Source: Sphagnum compactum (Eukaryota > Bryophyta > Sphagnopsida > Sphagnales). From it: DNA of 64,000 nucleotides. The position numbers and the translations under genes were made by a program. The first letter of the stretch is position 1. Every line of letters starts with the position of its first letter. This document shows, piece after piece, positions 11,074 through 22,425 of the stretch. The notes under the pieces were generated by a model. The model searched no databases and had not been told where the DNA came from. It was given only the letters and a program-made list of their open reading frames with translations. The stretch covers positions 310,001-374,000 of the forward strand of contig OZ234494.1 of the NCBI GenBank assembly GCA_965153455.1, written 5' to 3'.

Positions 11074-11488
11074 CTGGGTCTCAAGTTGTTCAAACCGCTT
11101 TGCAATGTCACAAGCTATGGACATGTCATCAACAATTGAGACACCTCTTGATGGTAAGATTGTTCCACATTTTCCCATGTCTCAATACCCTAACCTACAA
11201 CTTGATGATACAATGCTAGTTTTGTAGCATAATGCAAAAACTACATCTAAAACTAACTTGAACATACATGACAATAAGATATTGTTAGATGGTTTCTCAA
11301 AACCCCAATGATCATTTTACCAGCTTCAGTCTCTTCAATCATACTCCAAGTGGCAAGCATATTTCTCAAATGTCTCAAACATGACATGACACTTTGATGT
11401 GGTTCCTTCTGACTATCATAGATGGTATGTGCATGCTTGTGGGGACAATTCTCTTGTTCATTTAAAATATTTGCCACATTCAAAAGAG
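11074..11488 (-). pseudogene. Exons with possible TFIIS N-terminal (LW)-like domain
   Basis: The first exon (11488-11268, 73 full codons) has a clean tgtaattcag acceptor and a gtatgt donor. It ends with SMIEETEAGKMIIGVLRNH, which resembles the 'ETEIGKxVNxLRKH' helix of TFIIS N-terminal/Med26/IWS1 domains. The second exon (11204-11074) opens with VRVLRHGKMWNNL, placed where those domains have 'VRxLAxxLVxxWK'. It then needs a -1 shift to continue as VSIVDDMSIACDIAKRFEQL. Its length is 131 nt, one short of a multiple of three, while both neighbours join in phase 0, so a one-base deletion is the simplest reading. In other proteins this domain binds transcription-elongation partners. The assignment rests on motif shape only and could be wrong. 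Confidence 0.4.
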
Positions 11489-11956
11489 CTGAATTACAGA
11501 AAAACATGAGAAGACATTAGAGACACAAAATTGTAAAAGCACACACTAACATGCCATCATCAAATCATCACCCAAATCCATCATATGCATGCCACCCACA
11601 AACAAGACATCGGTGTGACCAAATGAGGTGAGGCCTGAGACCAACGAGGTGATCATGAGAGACTGAGGTAGAGAATAATAATCTTGAGGATGTATGTATA
11701 TCAGCGGGTGGTGAAAGATTTCACTTCCAAGGAACAGATTGCTGGTATGGTGGACCGAGTTTGGACATGCAACGCATGACTCTGCATCAACGGGTTATTG
11801 AACGAAGGTGCGTGATATGAAAACAAGGACTCTTGAATTGGGGCAGCTCTGCTGCAGCTTGCAGGAGGAGGAAATGAAGACAAGCAGCAGCAATCAAGAG
11901 TGGTATTTTCAGCGGTTATTCTGCCTGGTTATGAACCAGTTGCTCTCACCTCACTG

Positions 11957-12028
11957 TGTAACGCCCTGGCAGCAGGGCATTACACACTATGAATGGATGG
12001 GGTAATGGCCTAGCTGCCAGGGCATTAC
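11957..12028. repeat. Inverted repeat, 16-bp arms (TGTAAYGCCCTGGCAG)
   Basis: Left arm 11957-11972 and right arm 12013-12028 (CTGCCAGGGCATTACA) match at 15 of 16 bases. A third partial copy (GCAGCAGGGCATTACAC) lies just inside the left arm. It sits at the edge of the candidate LTR. A related motif (GTAATGCCCTTGCC facing GGGCAAGG) occurs at 49853-49878. Confidence 0.75.
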
Positions 12029-12070
12029 ATGACATAATGTGTAGGGTAAGGCCCCGCTATGACAGCACTG

Positions 12071-13273
12071 TGTAACAACCGAAGTAATCAATGGTTTTTG
12101 AAAAAATTAAATTACCTTCCAAAGATCTTATTGGCTTACATTCTGCGCCCTATGGATCTTACAATCTCACACCCTCCGCTCTAGGGCTCTTTTTGTAAGC
12201 TTGATTACTAAATGTAACCTGCCTTATAAATACACTAAGAATTCTCTCCAAGGTTGTTACAATTGAAGCAGGCCAATACGGCAGTCATAATTTCCCACCA
12301 TATGGATGGACAGGAGACCCCATTATAGGGATCAGCCCAGCTTGAGGGCATTTTGCTAAATAGAATATGCCCACCCTCTAGGTTGTTAGCATGGGCCATG
12401 AAATGATTCAGCAAGCGCGTAATCCCAACTATCAATTATAATCCATACTAATCACACCCAACTTCAACCTCAAATGCACAATGATGTGCAAAGAATTTGA
12501 TTTGCAATATTGACTGTGGTAGGCAAAATTATGGCTAGTGACCTCTGCGGTCTTGTTGAGTCCACTATTGTTCAAAACAGAATGATCACCCATAATTTGG
12601 AATAAATTGGGACATTAGGTGTTGAATATCAACATCCCACTAAGTTATTTTTACATCCGAGAAATCCAGGCAAGCACTCTAATTTGGAAAATAAGATCTA
12701 TCTACTTGAATTATTCCTCATGACATGTGATACTTTTGGCATGGAATGTTCACCTTTAGATCTGCAAGCTAAGAGCATCTCCACCCCCACACCAGCAAAC
12801 ACCCCTTTCCATTAAATCTTGCAGAAGGATAGTGTAAATCCTGCTGCACTCCTGTATTGATATCCATTTGGATGTCCATTTTGCAGTGGTCATTTTAACC
12901 CCTTTCAAAGCTTTTTTCTACTTTGGATTTGGACGGTGACTATGACTTGTCCAGATGTAAAGACATAAATGGTCTTTGAGTGTTTAAAGGGACTTTAATG
13001 ACGTTTGTGGGTGGGGACACTGATCATTATCCCATTTGTATGGTATTTCTCTTCTAAAATAAAGGAGTTGCTTACAGTTTTGGGGGTGGAGATGCTCTAA
13101 CGTCCCTTACAATAATCGGCACCTCAATTAGAACCTCAGGAGGGCTTAGGGGAGGATCCTAAGTTTGTAGCAACTTGTGTGATCCTACAATTGGGTGTAG
13201 TCCCTCAACCAAATCTTTGATGTTCTTTTTAATTTCAATTTGTTTTTTCCTAGTTCCAACATGGTATCACACC
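12071..13273 (+). mobile_element. Candidate lone 5' LTR with primer-binding site
   Basis: A TG…CA interval ends with TTCCAACA at 13261. It is followed at once by TGGTATCACACC (13262-13273), which matches the plant initiator-Met tRNA primer site TGGTATCAGAGC at 10 of 12 bases. A TATA-like TATAAAT lies at 12225-12231, about 155 bp from a TGTAAC start at 12071; 11957 is an alternative start. A MITE (12773-13097) is nested inside. No gag or pol frame follows before other repeats begin, so this would be a truncated or decayed Copia- or Gypsy-type element. The second LTR was not found. Confidence 0.45.
12773..13097. mobile_element. MITE, Tourist/PIF-Harbinger type, TAA target duplication
   Basis: A 325-bp element with perfect 17-bp terminal inverted repeats (GAGCATCTCCACCCCCA at the left, its complement at the right). 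A 3-bp TAA flanks both sides (12770-12772 and 13098-13100). The 3-bp TWA duplication and GAGCATCTCC ends fit Tourist-like MITEs mobilised by PIF/Harbinger transposases. There is no coding capacity. Confidence 0.9.
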
Positions 13274-13872
13274 CCAACGAACCTCAAGTGCTCGTGAAGA
13301 AAAGAAGGATTGAAGCAGTCTTTCTTTTATGGGGGAAGTTTTGTCACATATGAGATTTCTTAAATTTTTCAAAAATCAAGTGATTTTTGGGGTTATCTAT
13401 TGCCATAGTTTGCAATTTAAAACAAAATCAGAAAAATTGCCAGAAAAAGTAGATTGCCAAAAATATAGAAGGATGCCGAGAGCTTTTTACTTTCATTGTT
13501 CATTTCTAGCCAATTTGGCCAAACCTTTTTATGCACGGTCATCACGTTAGCTACATCAATTTGTTTAAAAAGCACTGGATTGAAGTTGTTTGAAAACTTG
13601 AAAGTTTTCAAAATTGATTATTTCAACCTTAAAGAAGCTTTTGCTTGGATTTAATTTTTTGGGGGAGGAATTCCTTTTTTTCAAAATGTGACTCTACAAG
13701 CATTTCCGTTTTTTCAAACACCTCCCAAACTATGATGGACATTGTGTTTTTTGAAATGCCCTCCATTATTTCCTTTTTTTTCTTACAATATTCAATGAGT
13801 ATCGCAAAAAAAAAATGACACAATGTTTCACTTATGAGATAACCCTTGATATGAGGATATAACTCTTAATAT

Positions 13873-14007
13873 GATCTTGCAGGAGGATAGCCGCCAATCC
13901 TGCTGCTCTCTCGTATTAATGGTCCATTTTGCAGTGGTCATTTTAACACCTTTAAAAGCTTTTTTCTACTAAAGGAGTTGTTTGCCCGTGTAGGGGTGGA
14001 GATGCTC
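13873..14007. mobile_element. Deleted second copy of the TAA MITE family
   Basis: It shares ATCTTGCAG-AGGATAG, CCATTTTGCAGTGGTCATTT, AAAGCTTTTTTCTACT and the right end GGGGTGGAGATGCTC with the element at 12773. About 135 bp of the interior and the whole left terminal repeat are missing. It is a non-autonomous, immobile remnant. Confidence 0.8.
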
Positions 14008-14840
14008 TTGTGCCGCAGAGCAGGCATTGCAAAACATGGACCTCTGCATCCATCCTTGCCATTCACGGCCTCAATTGAGAGAGTTCAGTTTCACACAAGG
14101 TAAGTCCCTTGGAGCAGCTCTTTCTGGATATGTTTGTCTGCCTCTGCTACTCCTCATTTTGGGAACATATAAGCATGTCCCTTGTCCACTCCTCATTAGT
14201 GTTTTTCTACAACCTAGTGTGGTTTTCCTCAGTTGGCAGTATTCAATGACAAAGAACCAGGTGAACTCCATGAGCATTGAGGACATGGATGATGCGGGTG
14301 GCAGAAATTGTCATGAAACAGCTGACATGAGAGCTTTATGATCACCAACGAAACTTCATTCCTGAAGATCAAGTCAGATTCTATCTATCGTAACTATGAT
14401 TACCAGCTTGCATGGAGGATCAGAGGCTCTTTGCTTGATTCTCTGTCTCTGGATTCTCTGAATAGTTGGAAACAGAATCAAGCACAGGGTGTGTAGGGTT
14501 CAGGATTAAGAACATTGAAATCCTGAACAGAAGATCTTGGTAGCAGACTTGAGATAAATTGGCAATGAGGTACACAAAACTTATGCAACATTTCCATAGC
14601 ATTAAAATATGTCATCACATCATATATAAAATCTGATAAATATGAAAATAAGGAAAATTGGTCCCGTCAAATTCCTTGTTCATGGGTTGAATAATTATGG
14701 AAAGAGGTAGGGTGTGTACGAGGTAACTATCATTGGGAGAGGGTTTATAAGTTGTGATCGGTACCCCCTCTGGGGAGTAGCCATAGCCAGGAGCTACTCA
14801 GGTCTCAATTACAACCCATAACCCTTAACCAACCATGGGT

Positions 14841-15160
14841 GTGTCACACGGTGGCCTTGCTATTTTTACATTAAAAAGTATCTTAAGGCAAAAGAAGAAT
14901 TATGGAAATTCAAATATTTCACCATGCAAAAATTATAATCTTTAAAAAAATCCTGGAAAAGAAACCAAAATTCTTCAAGATATTATTATAACTCTATAAC
15001 TAATCTCAAGTTTCAACACGAGCCAAAATATCATCTTTCAAAAATCCTCATATAAAAATAGACCTACTACCTAGGGGCCTATAAAAATCCCTTAAGCTAC
15101 TATACTCTATAATGAATCTAAACACAATATCCTTGCCTTGGTAGGCACGGCCAACAAAAA
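14841..15160 (+). repeat. Dispersed repeat, copy A (inverted partner near 50.6-50.9 kb)
   Basis: Shared blocks, in order, include GTGTCACAC, AAAAGTATCTTAAGGCAAAA, AATCTCAAGTTTCAACAC, AAATCCTCATATAAAAA and AATGAATCTAAACACAATAT. All recur in reverse complement at 50592-50919. Similarity by eye is roughly 80% over about 320 bp. Probably part of a retroelement LTR or other interspersed repeat; no coding frame is visible. Confidence 0.8.
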
Positions 15161-15479
15161 TTACCTAACATAATTTTGTTCACGAGATTTACTCATCCTC
15201 CTTCCCTTTGTAGTCACTTTTAAAAAATTCCTCGTGCAGTCATTCCTGGTGAAAATGAAAAGTTACCCCATGCGAGTACATTAATGCAAACAATTCACAA
15301 ATAGGCCGTCTGATTATGGGTAAATAACCCTCCCAAAATCCCATAAATTTCATACTAGTCGCTTTTCAAGGGCAGTTCTTAGACAAAGGGTATCAAAAGT
15401 TCGATTATTTTGAACATTGAATTTTTAAATGATTTTAAAAATATATATTAATAAATTCTACTTACATTTTATATGTCCA

Positions 15480-17850
15480 AAAGTTCATACCGCTCAAAAG
15501 AACCTTAAACTTTTCTAACTCCGTTTCAAAATCTAAATCCTTTTTGATGAGCTCTACCAAATTGGAAGGTGGCTTACGATCAATTCTAGGATCATTTGGT
15601 CATTTTTTGTTACAAATATTAGTCTTTCTAAAGTTTCTGATTGTAAATGATATCTTCACAAGTTTGTAAGTATCCCCACTAAAAAAAATTTCTTTTCAAT
15701 CTCAATTTGTGACCCAACAATCTCTAAAATTTGTCCGACCAAAAAATCAAAAATAGGAAATATGACTTCCTTTGCCCACCATTGAAAAGGGCACTTGGTT
15801 TCCTTGGAATCCACTTGGTAATGTATGAATATCAACATTTCCCTATTGACAAGTTTTGTAGTTGGTTCATTTGCCCTAGTAATTGGTCGAAAATATTTAG
15901 ATCGAATTTTGTATGTCTTATTTGATTTATACATCCAACTTTTGATTCTACCATTGGGTGTAAATAATGGTAGCATCTTAAAAGCATAGGACATAATGAT
16001 CGTCTATTATATTCTTCAACAATACTCACCCCTTCTTCACTACCAATAAAAGAAAACAAAAGACGAAGGCTTTTAAATTTGGGGTCTAGCATTAAACATA
16101 ACATGTTATGGGATTTTTCTTTTCATATTTTCATTAAATAAACAGAAATGATTCGAAAACATCACAAACCTCCTTCTTGACATGGATAGCAAACAAAGAT
16201 AAATGTAATCCAAAATCATCATCAATCAAATTAACCGAAGCAAGTGAGTTTATAATTTTTCCCCAACATTTCAAGCACATGGTAATGGTAGATTGCAACG
16301 CATCAGAAAATAACCAAGGGTTACAAAACTAGTTCAAAACACATGCATTCACAATAGGAGAAAAACAATCCACAATGATTTAATAGATGTGCCAAATGAG
16401 AAGAGGAAGCACCGTACCACTAATTCTAACAATATTATACATGTTATAACAAAAGATAACAATATCTTCGAATTGCAAGGCCCCTTTGAACATAATGATT
16501 TTATTGGCAAACCTATAACTAAAATTAAACAAATGTTATGTATCAAACAAACATAATTGAAAAATTAAAAAATATTTCAATAAAAAAAAGATTTTTTTTT
16601 TTCTAAAAGATAAAATTTCACATTATTTTTTTTTGGAGTATTCAATTTTCGAGGGTGAATGTTCAAATTTAAACATGCCTTGTTCCATTCATGTTTACCC
16701 TTGCCCGACTTTTTAGGCCAAATGATACATTTCTACAAATCTCATTGTGTAAACTTGATAGGAATAAATTGAAGGTTTTTGCAAATCATTCATTAGGTGT
16801 AGCATATAAACATGCTTTAGAAAAAACATGGCCAAAACAAGTGCCTTGAAAACTTTCATCTAAACCTAAAACTTCACATTCAATAATTTATTTCAAAATA
16901 ATTATCATTGTAGTTAAATTTGCCCTTTCATTTTTCACATATGCAATATTAAAAAAAAATCAATCCATATTAATCAATCAATTCTGTCAAATTGCTGGCC
17001 AAAGCTTGACCATTAAGTTTTGTTGTTTCAAATAGCCCAATAATCACTTGTTTAAATTGCTAATCAGATCCCAAAAGTTAATCACAAGAGCAAAAATATC
17101 ATGTGCCCCCTTGGACATCTTTAAATCAAAATTTGTTGTAGATATACAATTTCCCAATTTTGGCAAAACATATACTTGTTTCATTTTCTTCATCAATTTA
17201 AGTAATATCTCATGAAAAATTTATTTTTTAGAAGAAAAGATAACTCATGGACATAGATGTAAAATTAGATGCTTAAACCTAACACTTTCCACAAACTGTA
17301 ATGGCAATTGATCTTTCACAAGCAAAAAGCCAAGGTCTTACAAAAAGTCTTTTTGTTGTTCATCATCCTTTTTAAAAGGGTCTTTGATTTAGATATTGCA
17401 CTTTTTGAAATATTCTTTATTTTAGCTAGTTGTCTTTCAAACATTTGGACCTTTTACTACAACATTTACTTCCTCTTCAAAAAATTTGACAATTATTGCA
17501 TGATCACAATCCACATGATTCTTCCAAGTTGTTATACCATATGTTTTAAAATATGTTAGAAGTCTTTTTCTTTCTTTAGTGTTTGGAATAAGTGCATACA
17601 CATCTCATGACTTGAAGATTTGCAAAATCAACTTCTTTATCATCATTTACACAATAAAAACCCAACATATTGTATTCCTGTTATGTTTTTTTCATTTTTT
17701 TCTTTGAGTGTGCAATGTTTGAAAATTTCTTTCCATCTCATTGTTTTCATTAAGGTTTGTTATTTCTTTTGTTATGTTTTGTTTTGTTTGAAAGCTTCCA
17801 TTCATAATTTCATCTTCCATATTCCATTCATTTAAACCAATTTTTTTTCA
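15480..17850 (-). pseudogene. Decayed hAT-family transposase
   Basis: Read 5' to 3' on the minus strand, fragments in several frames align in order with plant hAT transposases. GLFETTKLNGQALASNLTEL (about 17.0 kb) comes first, then a 'FQGTCFGHVFSKACLYATP' block and KKSGKGKHEWN (about 16.85-16.7 kb). LDPKFKSLRLLFSFIG follows (16104-15832 frame). The C-terminal dimerisation (hATC) block is in another frame (15994-15656): PFQWWAKEVIFPIFDFLVGQ and GSQIEIEKKFFLVGILTNL. The tail (PSNLVELIKKDLDFETELEK) runs to about 15480. Many stops and frame changes make it inactive. Terminal repeats and the 8-bp duplication expected of hAT elements were not found. Confidence 0.75.
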
Positions 17851-18479
17851 CCATCAATTATCATCACATTTTCATTCTGACTTGACTCCATTTCTTACAA
17901 ACTATTAGATAGGTTCAAGAGAAATTAGAAATAAATATTAAAATTTCCAAAATTATGGGTTTAGTTTTGATATTTAATCTTTCAAAAAAAAATCAAATAA
18001 AAAATAAAGCAACTAAAGCAATTATAAACAAAATTTACAAGCAATTATAAACATCTACAAGATTTACAAAATTATTGAGGTAAAAAGTAAAAGATATTAA
18101 AAAAATGTGAAAATATTTTTGGTCCTACACATGAAATAATACACACCATATCAAATACTTATGATTCAATTTTAAAGATTTATCATAAACAACTAAATTT
18201 GCACCAAAATAAATCAAAGAAAGTAACACAAAATGGGGGAAAAAAAATCCAAGACAAAATTGAGAAAAAAGAAAGGCAAATCGGTTCAAATATAAACTCA
18301 AGAAAAAAGTTGAAAAAACAATTAAAAGACCAACTTTAGAAAAAATAAATCTAAAGCATATTTTGTTATTGAAAAATGTTGGAAGATGTGTTATGGAAAA
18401 AGCTTGAACTTCCAAACCTACACACCTGCAAAAAAAAAATGTAGGGGGAAAATATTTATCTAGAATCCCAAAAAACACC

Positions 18480-19120
18480 AACAAAACATAGCAAGGGCTA
18501 TCAACGATCAACAATAGAACATAACAAAGGAATGTTGATGAGTAAGAAAGGTAAAAAAGGTACCAACAAAACATAACATGCGAACGTTGACAAGCACCAA
18601 TAGAATGTAGCAAGAGGGTGATGATGAACACCAATAAAGCACAGCAAGGGGGCCACAATGAACATCAATAGAACACAACAAGGGACCACTAACAAGCACC
18701 AACATAGTGTAGCAAGGGGGTGACAACAAACACCAATAAAGCGCAACAAAGGGGGGATGACGAACATCAACAAAGTGTAACAAGGGTGTCGACGAGCACC
18801 AACAAAACATAGCACATGGGCAATAATGAGCACCAATAGAGTGTGACACAAGGACGACAATGAGCACCAACAAGTGCAACAGGCAGCATTGATGGCCACC
18901 AATAGAAGATAGCACATAAGTAATGATGACCACCAACAAAACATGACAAACAACAACAAAACACAGAAAAGAATGTTGACGAGTGATGACACACGATGAG
19001 CAACAACAAAAGCATGACAAACACCAATAAAGCACACCAACAGAGTATCAAAAAAACACAACAAAGGGATGATGATGAGCACCAATAGAATGTAGCAAGG
19101 AACAATGCAACAACATCAAA
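18480..19120. repeat. Degenerate 34-bp minisatellite
   Basis: About 18 imperfect units of about 34 bp begin CACCAAYARA and contain a RYARCAAGG core. The best-ordered run is 18596-18900. Long open frames on the minus strand across this region (for example 18501-19085) translate to repetitive Cys/Leu/Val/Phe-rich sequence and are by-products of the repeat. Confidence 0.85.
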
Positions 19121-19246
19121 ACAATGCACTAATCAAGCAAAACAAATAAAGTTAGCGCTAAGTTTAACAAACACTAAACACTCTCCTTATTTATAAGCAG
19201 AGTGAAGAGAGAAAGAGTAGGAGTTATGGATGGCTCTGACTTTATG

Positions 19247-19397
19247 GCTCTTGTTTAGGGCAATCCTAATTAATTTTTTATTTGTTTTAACCCTACCTAC
19301 TACCTAAGACTAATTCTTTGTGGCGCTTGTTTAGGGTAACCCTAATAATTTGTTAAGAAATTTAGCCCTACTTACTACCTAACACTAATTTATGGAC
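19247..19397. repeat. Tandem duplication, about 73 bp unit
   Basis: Two diverged copies share CTTGTTTAGGG, AACCCTA/TAGCCCTA and TACTACCTAA-ACTAATT. The sequence next to it at 19470-19515 holds an imperfect inverted repeat (CGAGGGTTTCAAATGGG facing CCCATTGAGACCCTCG). Confidence 0.7.
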
Positions 19398-19519
19398 TAC
19401 TGACACCTGACATCCTGATCTTCTTGAATTTTAAGATCATGACAAGTATCAATTTTAAAAAAATAAAAAATCGAGGGTTTCAAATGGGCAGTTTTCAACC
19501 CATTGAGACCCTCGGAAAC

Positions 19520-21980
19520 GGTTTCAAAAAGGGTATCAGATTTTTATGAGACCCTGCCATATTCGAGGTGAGAACCAGCTTGAAACCCCGACCGGTTTTC
19601 GCCTCTTTTCTGAGACCCGCTCAACACCGGTAGCAACCCACCTAGACCAATCAAACTATCTAGCCAATCAACAGCAAGCATTATGCTTTGCTGTGGCCTT
19701 TTACCAGCATCATTGGCAAACTGTGAAAACACGTACGTTTGGCCAAAACCGTTTTGCTGAGCCAAACTGGTGCATTTTGACTTTTTCTTTATCCAATTTT
19801 AATTTGCAGGGTCACAGACTGAACAGTACTGAAGCTGCTCTAAGAGTGTACTATCTATAGCTCTTCTATTTCTGTGAAACTTGACAAAATTTTGGAATGC
19901 TGATGTCCAAGGAAAGGCCTTACTCTCAAGGCGTCATCAAATAGCAACTCCAATAGTTTGATTTGGAAACAAAAAGTGTTATCACTCTTTGTCACATCCA
20001 GAAATGATATTACTGTTTGCCCTCTCCCCATACACAAAAAAGATTGGAATCTACATACATTGAGTTTGCATTTAAATGCCCCATGTGTGGGCCAATCAAT
20101 AGTAGCCAATTTATGTCCAACCATTTTGATTAGTTACTCAAAAACTTTTTTTTTGATTTAAGACCTTTTGTTTTGTTTTTTTGGGCACAAATGAAAATGA
20201 ACAAAGAACACAACCCGAAGCCAAGGGATGGAAAATTGCACACACAACCAAAAGGCACAAAGATTGTCTCAAAGCTTTGAACAATCCCCCACCTATTGCC
20301 ATCCCACTTTTATGTTATTGGATTGAAAATGGGAAACAATAAGCTTGGCATCTTGGATGTGAGAAATATTGTCAGAGGTGCAAATACCTTGTATCAATGG
20401 AGTTGCATAGTTGTTACAACTTTTGAGAAAGATGGGGTGCCTTCAAATGTAGCTTGTCAATGGCGTGAGTGAAGATTGAAATGAAATGCAAGCAACAATT
20501 TGCCAATAACTTGCAGTTCGCAACTAAGGTCAAGTTTCTAATGTCTACAAGTCTATTGCAAGCCAGTTAATTTTGGACAAACTGTTATATAATATGAGCA
20601 ATTTCTCCATGAAAAATATGATTTGCAATACTAAAAGTAATGTTTGTTGATGATCCTAGAGGAATACATTTTCAATTTAACAACTTTTAGCAGTTTTAAA
20701 ATATTGTTACACCTATTTTATTCTATTTAATGCTTCCTGATATCAACTCATCATTCTGTAAAGGGATTCCTTTTAGCTCAACTATAAACAAAACATGTTC
20801 ACATTTTTGGGCAAAGAATATGGGATAAACTATGGTGTTAAAGTGAAGAATATTTTAAGGACACGTTGCACATTTCATTGTTTGAGTAACATAAATTTAA
20901 TAATCAATTTGTGAGAATTGTTTGTTAGGTGTGTTAATTTAATTATTTATTTAAATGTTAATTAAATAGGGATAAATCAAGTTAGCTTAATTGTTTGGGT
21001 TTTTATTTAGAATTAATTTAGGTGTGAATGAGGTTTGAAATAATATGTGAATGGGCTATAATTTTCATTTGTGTGATTTCAAATCACTTTTGATGATTCA
21101 AGGTTCTAGCACACATTATTGTTATATGCAAATTTTTATGTTTTGTGCACGATGTTAATTTTTAATTTTGTTGTGTGAAAATGTTGGGTTTGAATTCTTA
21201 TTTTCATTATAGATGAACGATCATTTTGAATTATCAAAAAATCTGAACACAGTGTACCATTTGAAATATTTTTCATGTTATTTTTTGTATATGTAATGAC
21301 AATAATAGGTGTAAGCATCGACATCGGAACACATGACATTAAAAAATAATCGACTGTGCTTATATTTATGAGAATTGATAATTTGAATATTGATTGACAA
21401 TTTTTTGGATACATGAACAAATCTCATGAAACTAAAAAAATAATAAAAACTAGGCTGGTTCTTACAACTCTATGAGAAGACTGGAACCAGCTTGCCCTGC
21501 ATAGGGTGCTTTACACAATGCAACACCCACCCAAAAGGTCATTACAAGCTAATGCACCTTGGATTAGAGCATGAAGAGAAAAGAGGGGCCAAGTGAGAAA
21601 GATGACCTAATCAATTTATTGAATCGAACTCTTATTATGTCCATGCTTAAAAAAAGTGAATGCATAAAAGTCCTGAAATGGCCAACGAAAGCTTTGAAGG
21701 AAAATCCAATCGAAAATATTTTCAATGTTGAATTGTTTATGTTGAACCACAAGCTCCAAAAAACAAGCACCTCATCACAAAATGACTCTAGCCCTTCATG
21801 ACAAGTTCAAACTTCAGACTAGAAACTTCCTTTACTAAATCTACAACTTCTCATCTAAACACATGCATCTCTAATGTAAAGCACCGGCACTTTTTTTTCC
21901 TTTTGTATTTTCAAGTCGCTCCTTAGCATAAATTTGTTTTGCTTAATTTTCTCAGACTTACTTATCTGAGACTTACCTAC
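19520..21980. other. Gene-free stretch
   Basis: No frame with splice sites or family similarity was found on either strand. Short open frames (19546-19860 +, 19855-20124 -, 21136-21420 -) have no supporting features. AT-rich throughout except about 19.5-19.8 kb. Confidence 0.6.
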
Positions 21981-21987
21981 GTTTTAT

Positions 21988-22046
21988 TGGATCTTCCGAA
22001 ATTTGGAGGACCCAATATAACAATCTTCCAAATTTCAGAAGATCCA
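21988..22046. repeat. Hairpin-forming inverted repeat, 23-bp arms
   Basis: Left arm TGGATCTTCCGAAATTTGG continues to GGAGGA; the right arm is its complement with two mismatches, around a spacer of about 13 bp. It would give a stable RNA stem if transcribed. Confidence 0.8.
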
Positions 22047-22105
22047 GTTTTATAATTTTAAAAACAAAAAAAAATATCCTTATTTTATGTAAAGGAAGGT
22101 CTTAT

Positions 22106-22207
22106 TATGGGGCCTTTCGAATTTGAGATTCTCTAGGTCGATAGTGAGAACTTTATTTTTAACCCTCTTATCGAGTTTGAGGATTTCAAATTCGAAAAGC
22201 CCCCATA
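22106..22207. repeat. Second hairpin-forming inverted repeat, about 28-bp arms
   Basis: Left arm starts TATGGGGCCTTTCGAATTTG; right arm ends CAAATTCGAAAAGCCCCCAT. The arms pair with a few mismatches around a 45-bp loop that itself contains a short TCGATA/TATCGA pair. It lies 60 bp after the previous hairpin. Confidence 0.8.
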
Positions 22208-22410
22208 GCACGAGACACTCTCCTATAAAAACATACCCATACATCAAATGCACACATCACACTTCAATGTCACTCGCACATGGGGTCAGTCAACCTTGAG
22301 GCAAAATTTTGTGGCCAACTCCTACAAGGGATGAATGGGTGGATGAATGTATCACTGAATTTCATACATGTGGATGAAAATATGCTTTCTTTTTTTTGAA
22401 ATACTTAATC

Positions 22411-22425
22411 TATATATATATATAT
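22411..22425. repeat. (TA)n microsatellite upstream of ABIL
   Basis: A TA repeat of about 15 bp lies about 125 bp before the ABIL start codon. It is followed by a pyrimidine-rich TCTTCTC tract (22479-22518), as seen in plant 5' leaders. It could serve as a TATA element, but the transcription start is unknown. Confidence 0.5.

Larger units (their letters stand above)
1002..11488 (-). pseudogene. Decayed multi-exon coiled-coil gene (overall span)
   Basis: At least fifteen coding-like blocks run 5' to 3' from 11488 down to about 1002, most bounded by good AG acceptors and GT donors. Exons whose edges I could place, as minus-strand intervals: 11488-11268, 11204-11074, 10910-10176, 9613-9521, 8511-7957, 7570-6793, 6549-6301, 6193-5990, 5811-about 5640, 5052-4725, 3206-2743, 2623-2432, 2289-2180, 1560-about 1002. 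Phases agree across most junctions; for example 4725 ends in phase 1 and 3206 resumes in phase 1, and 2180 ends in phase 2 and 1560 resumes in phase 2. The product would be an N-terminal globular part, a Ser-rich linker, a globular domain (8511-7957), then about 700 residues of Lys/Glu/Gln-rich coiled coil. Damage: a one-base loss near 11.1 kb, a one-base gain near 7370, an in-frame TAG at 6868-6870, a TAG near 5.43 kb and several stops below 1.5 kb. Retained introns point to an unprocessed duplicate. I do not recognise the family. Confidence 0.7.

Noticed and set aside
18125-19129. Long overlapping minus-strand open frames (up to 194 codons) with hydrophobic, Cys-rich translations that look like a membrane protein.
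   Set aside because: They are read-outs of the 34-bp minisatellite in all three frames; repeats of this period without stops give long frames by chance.
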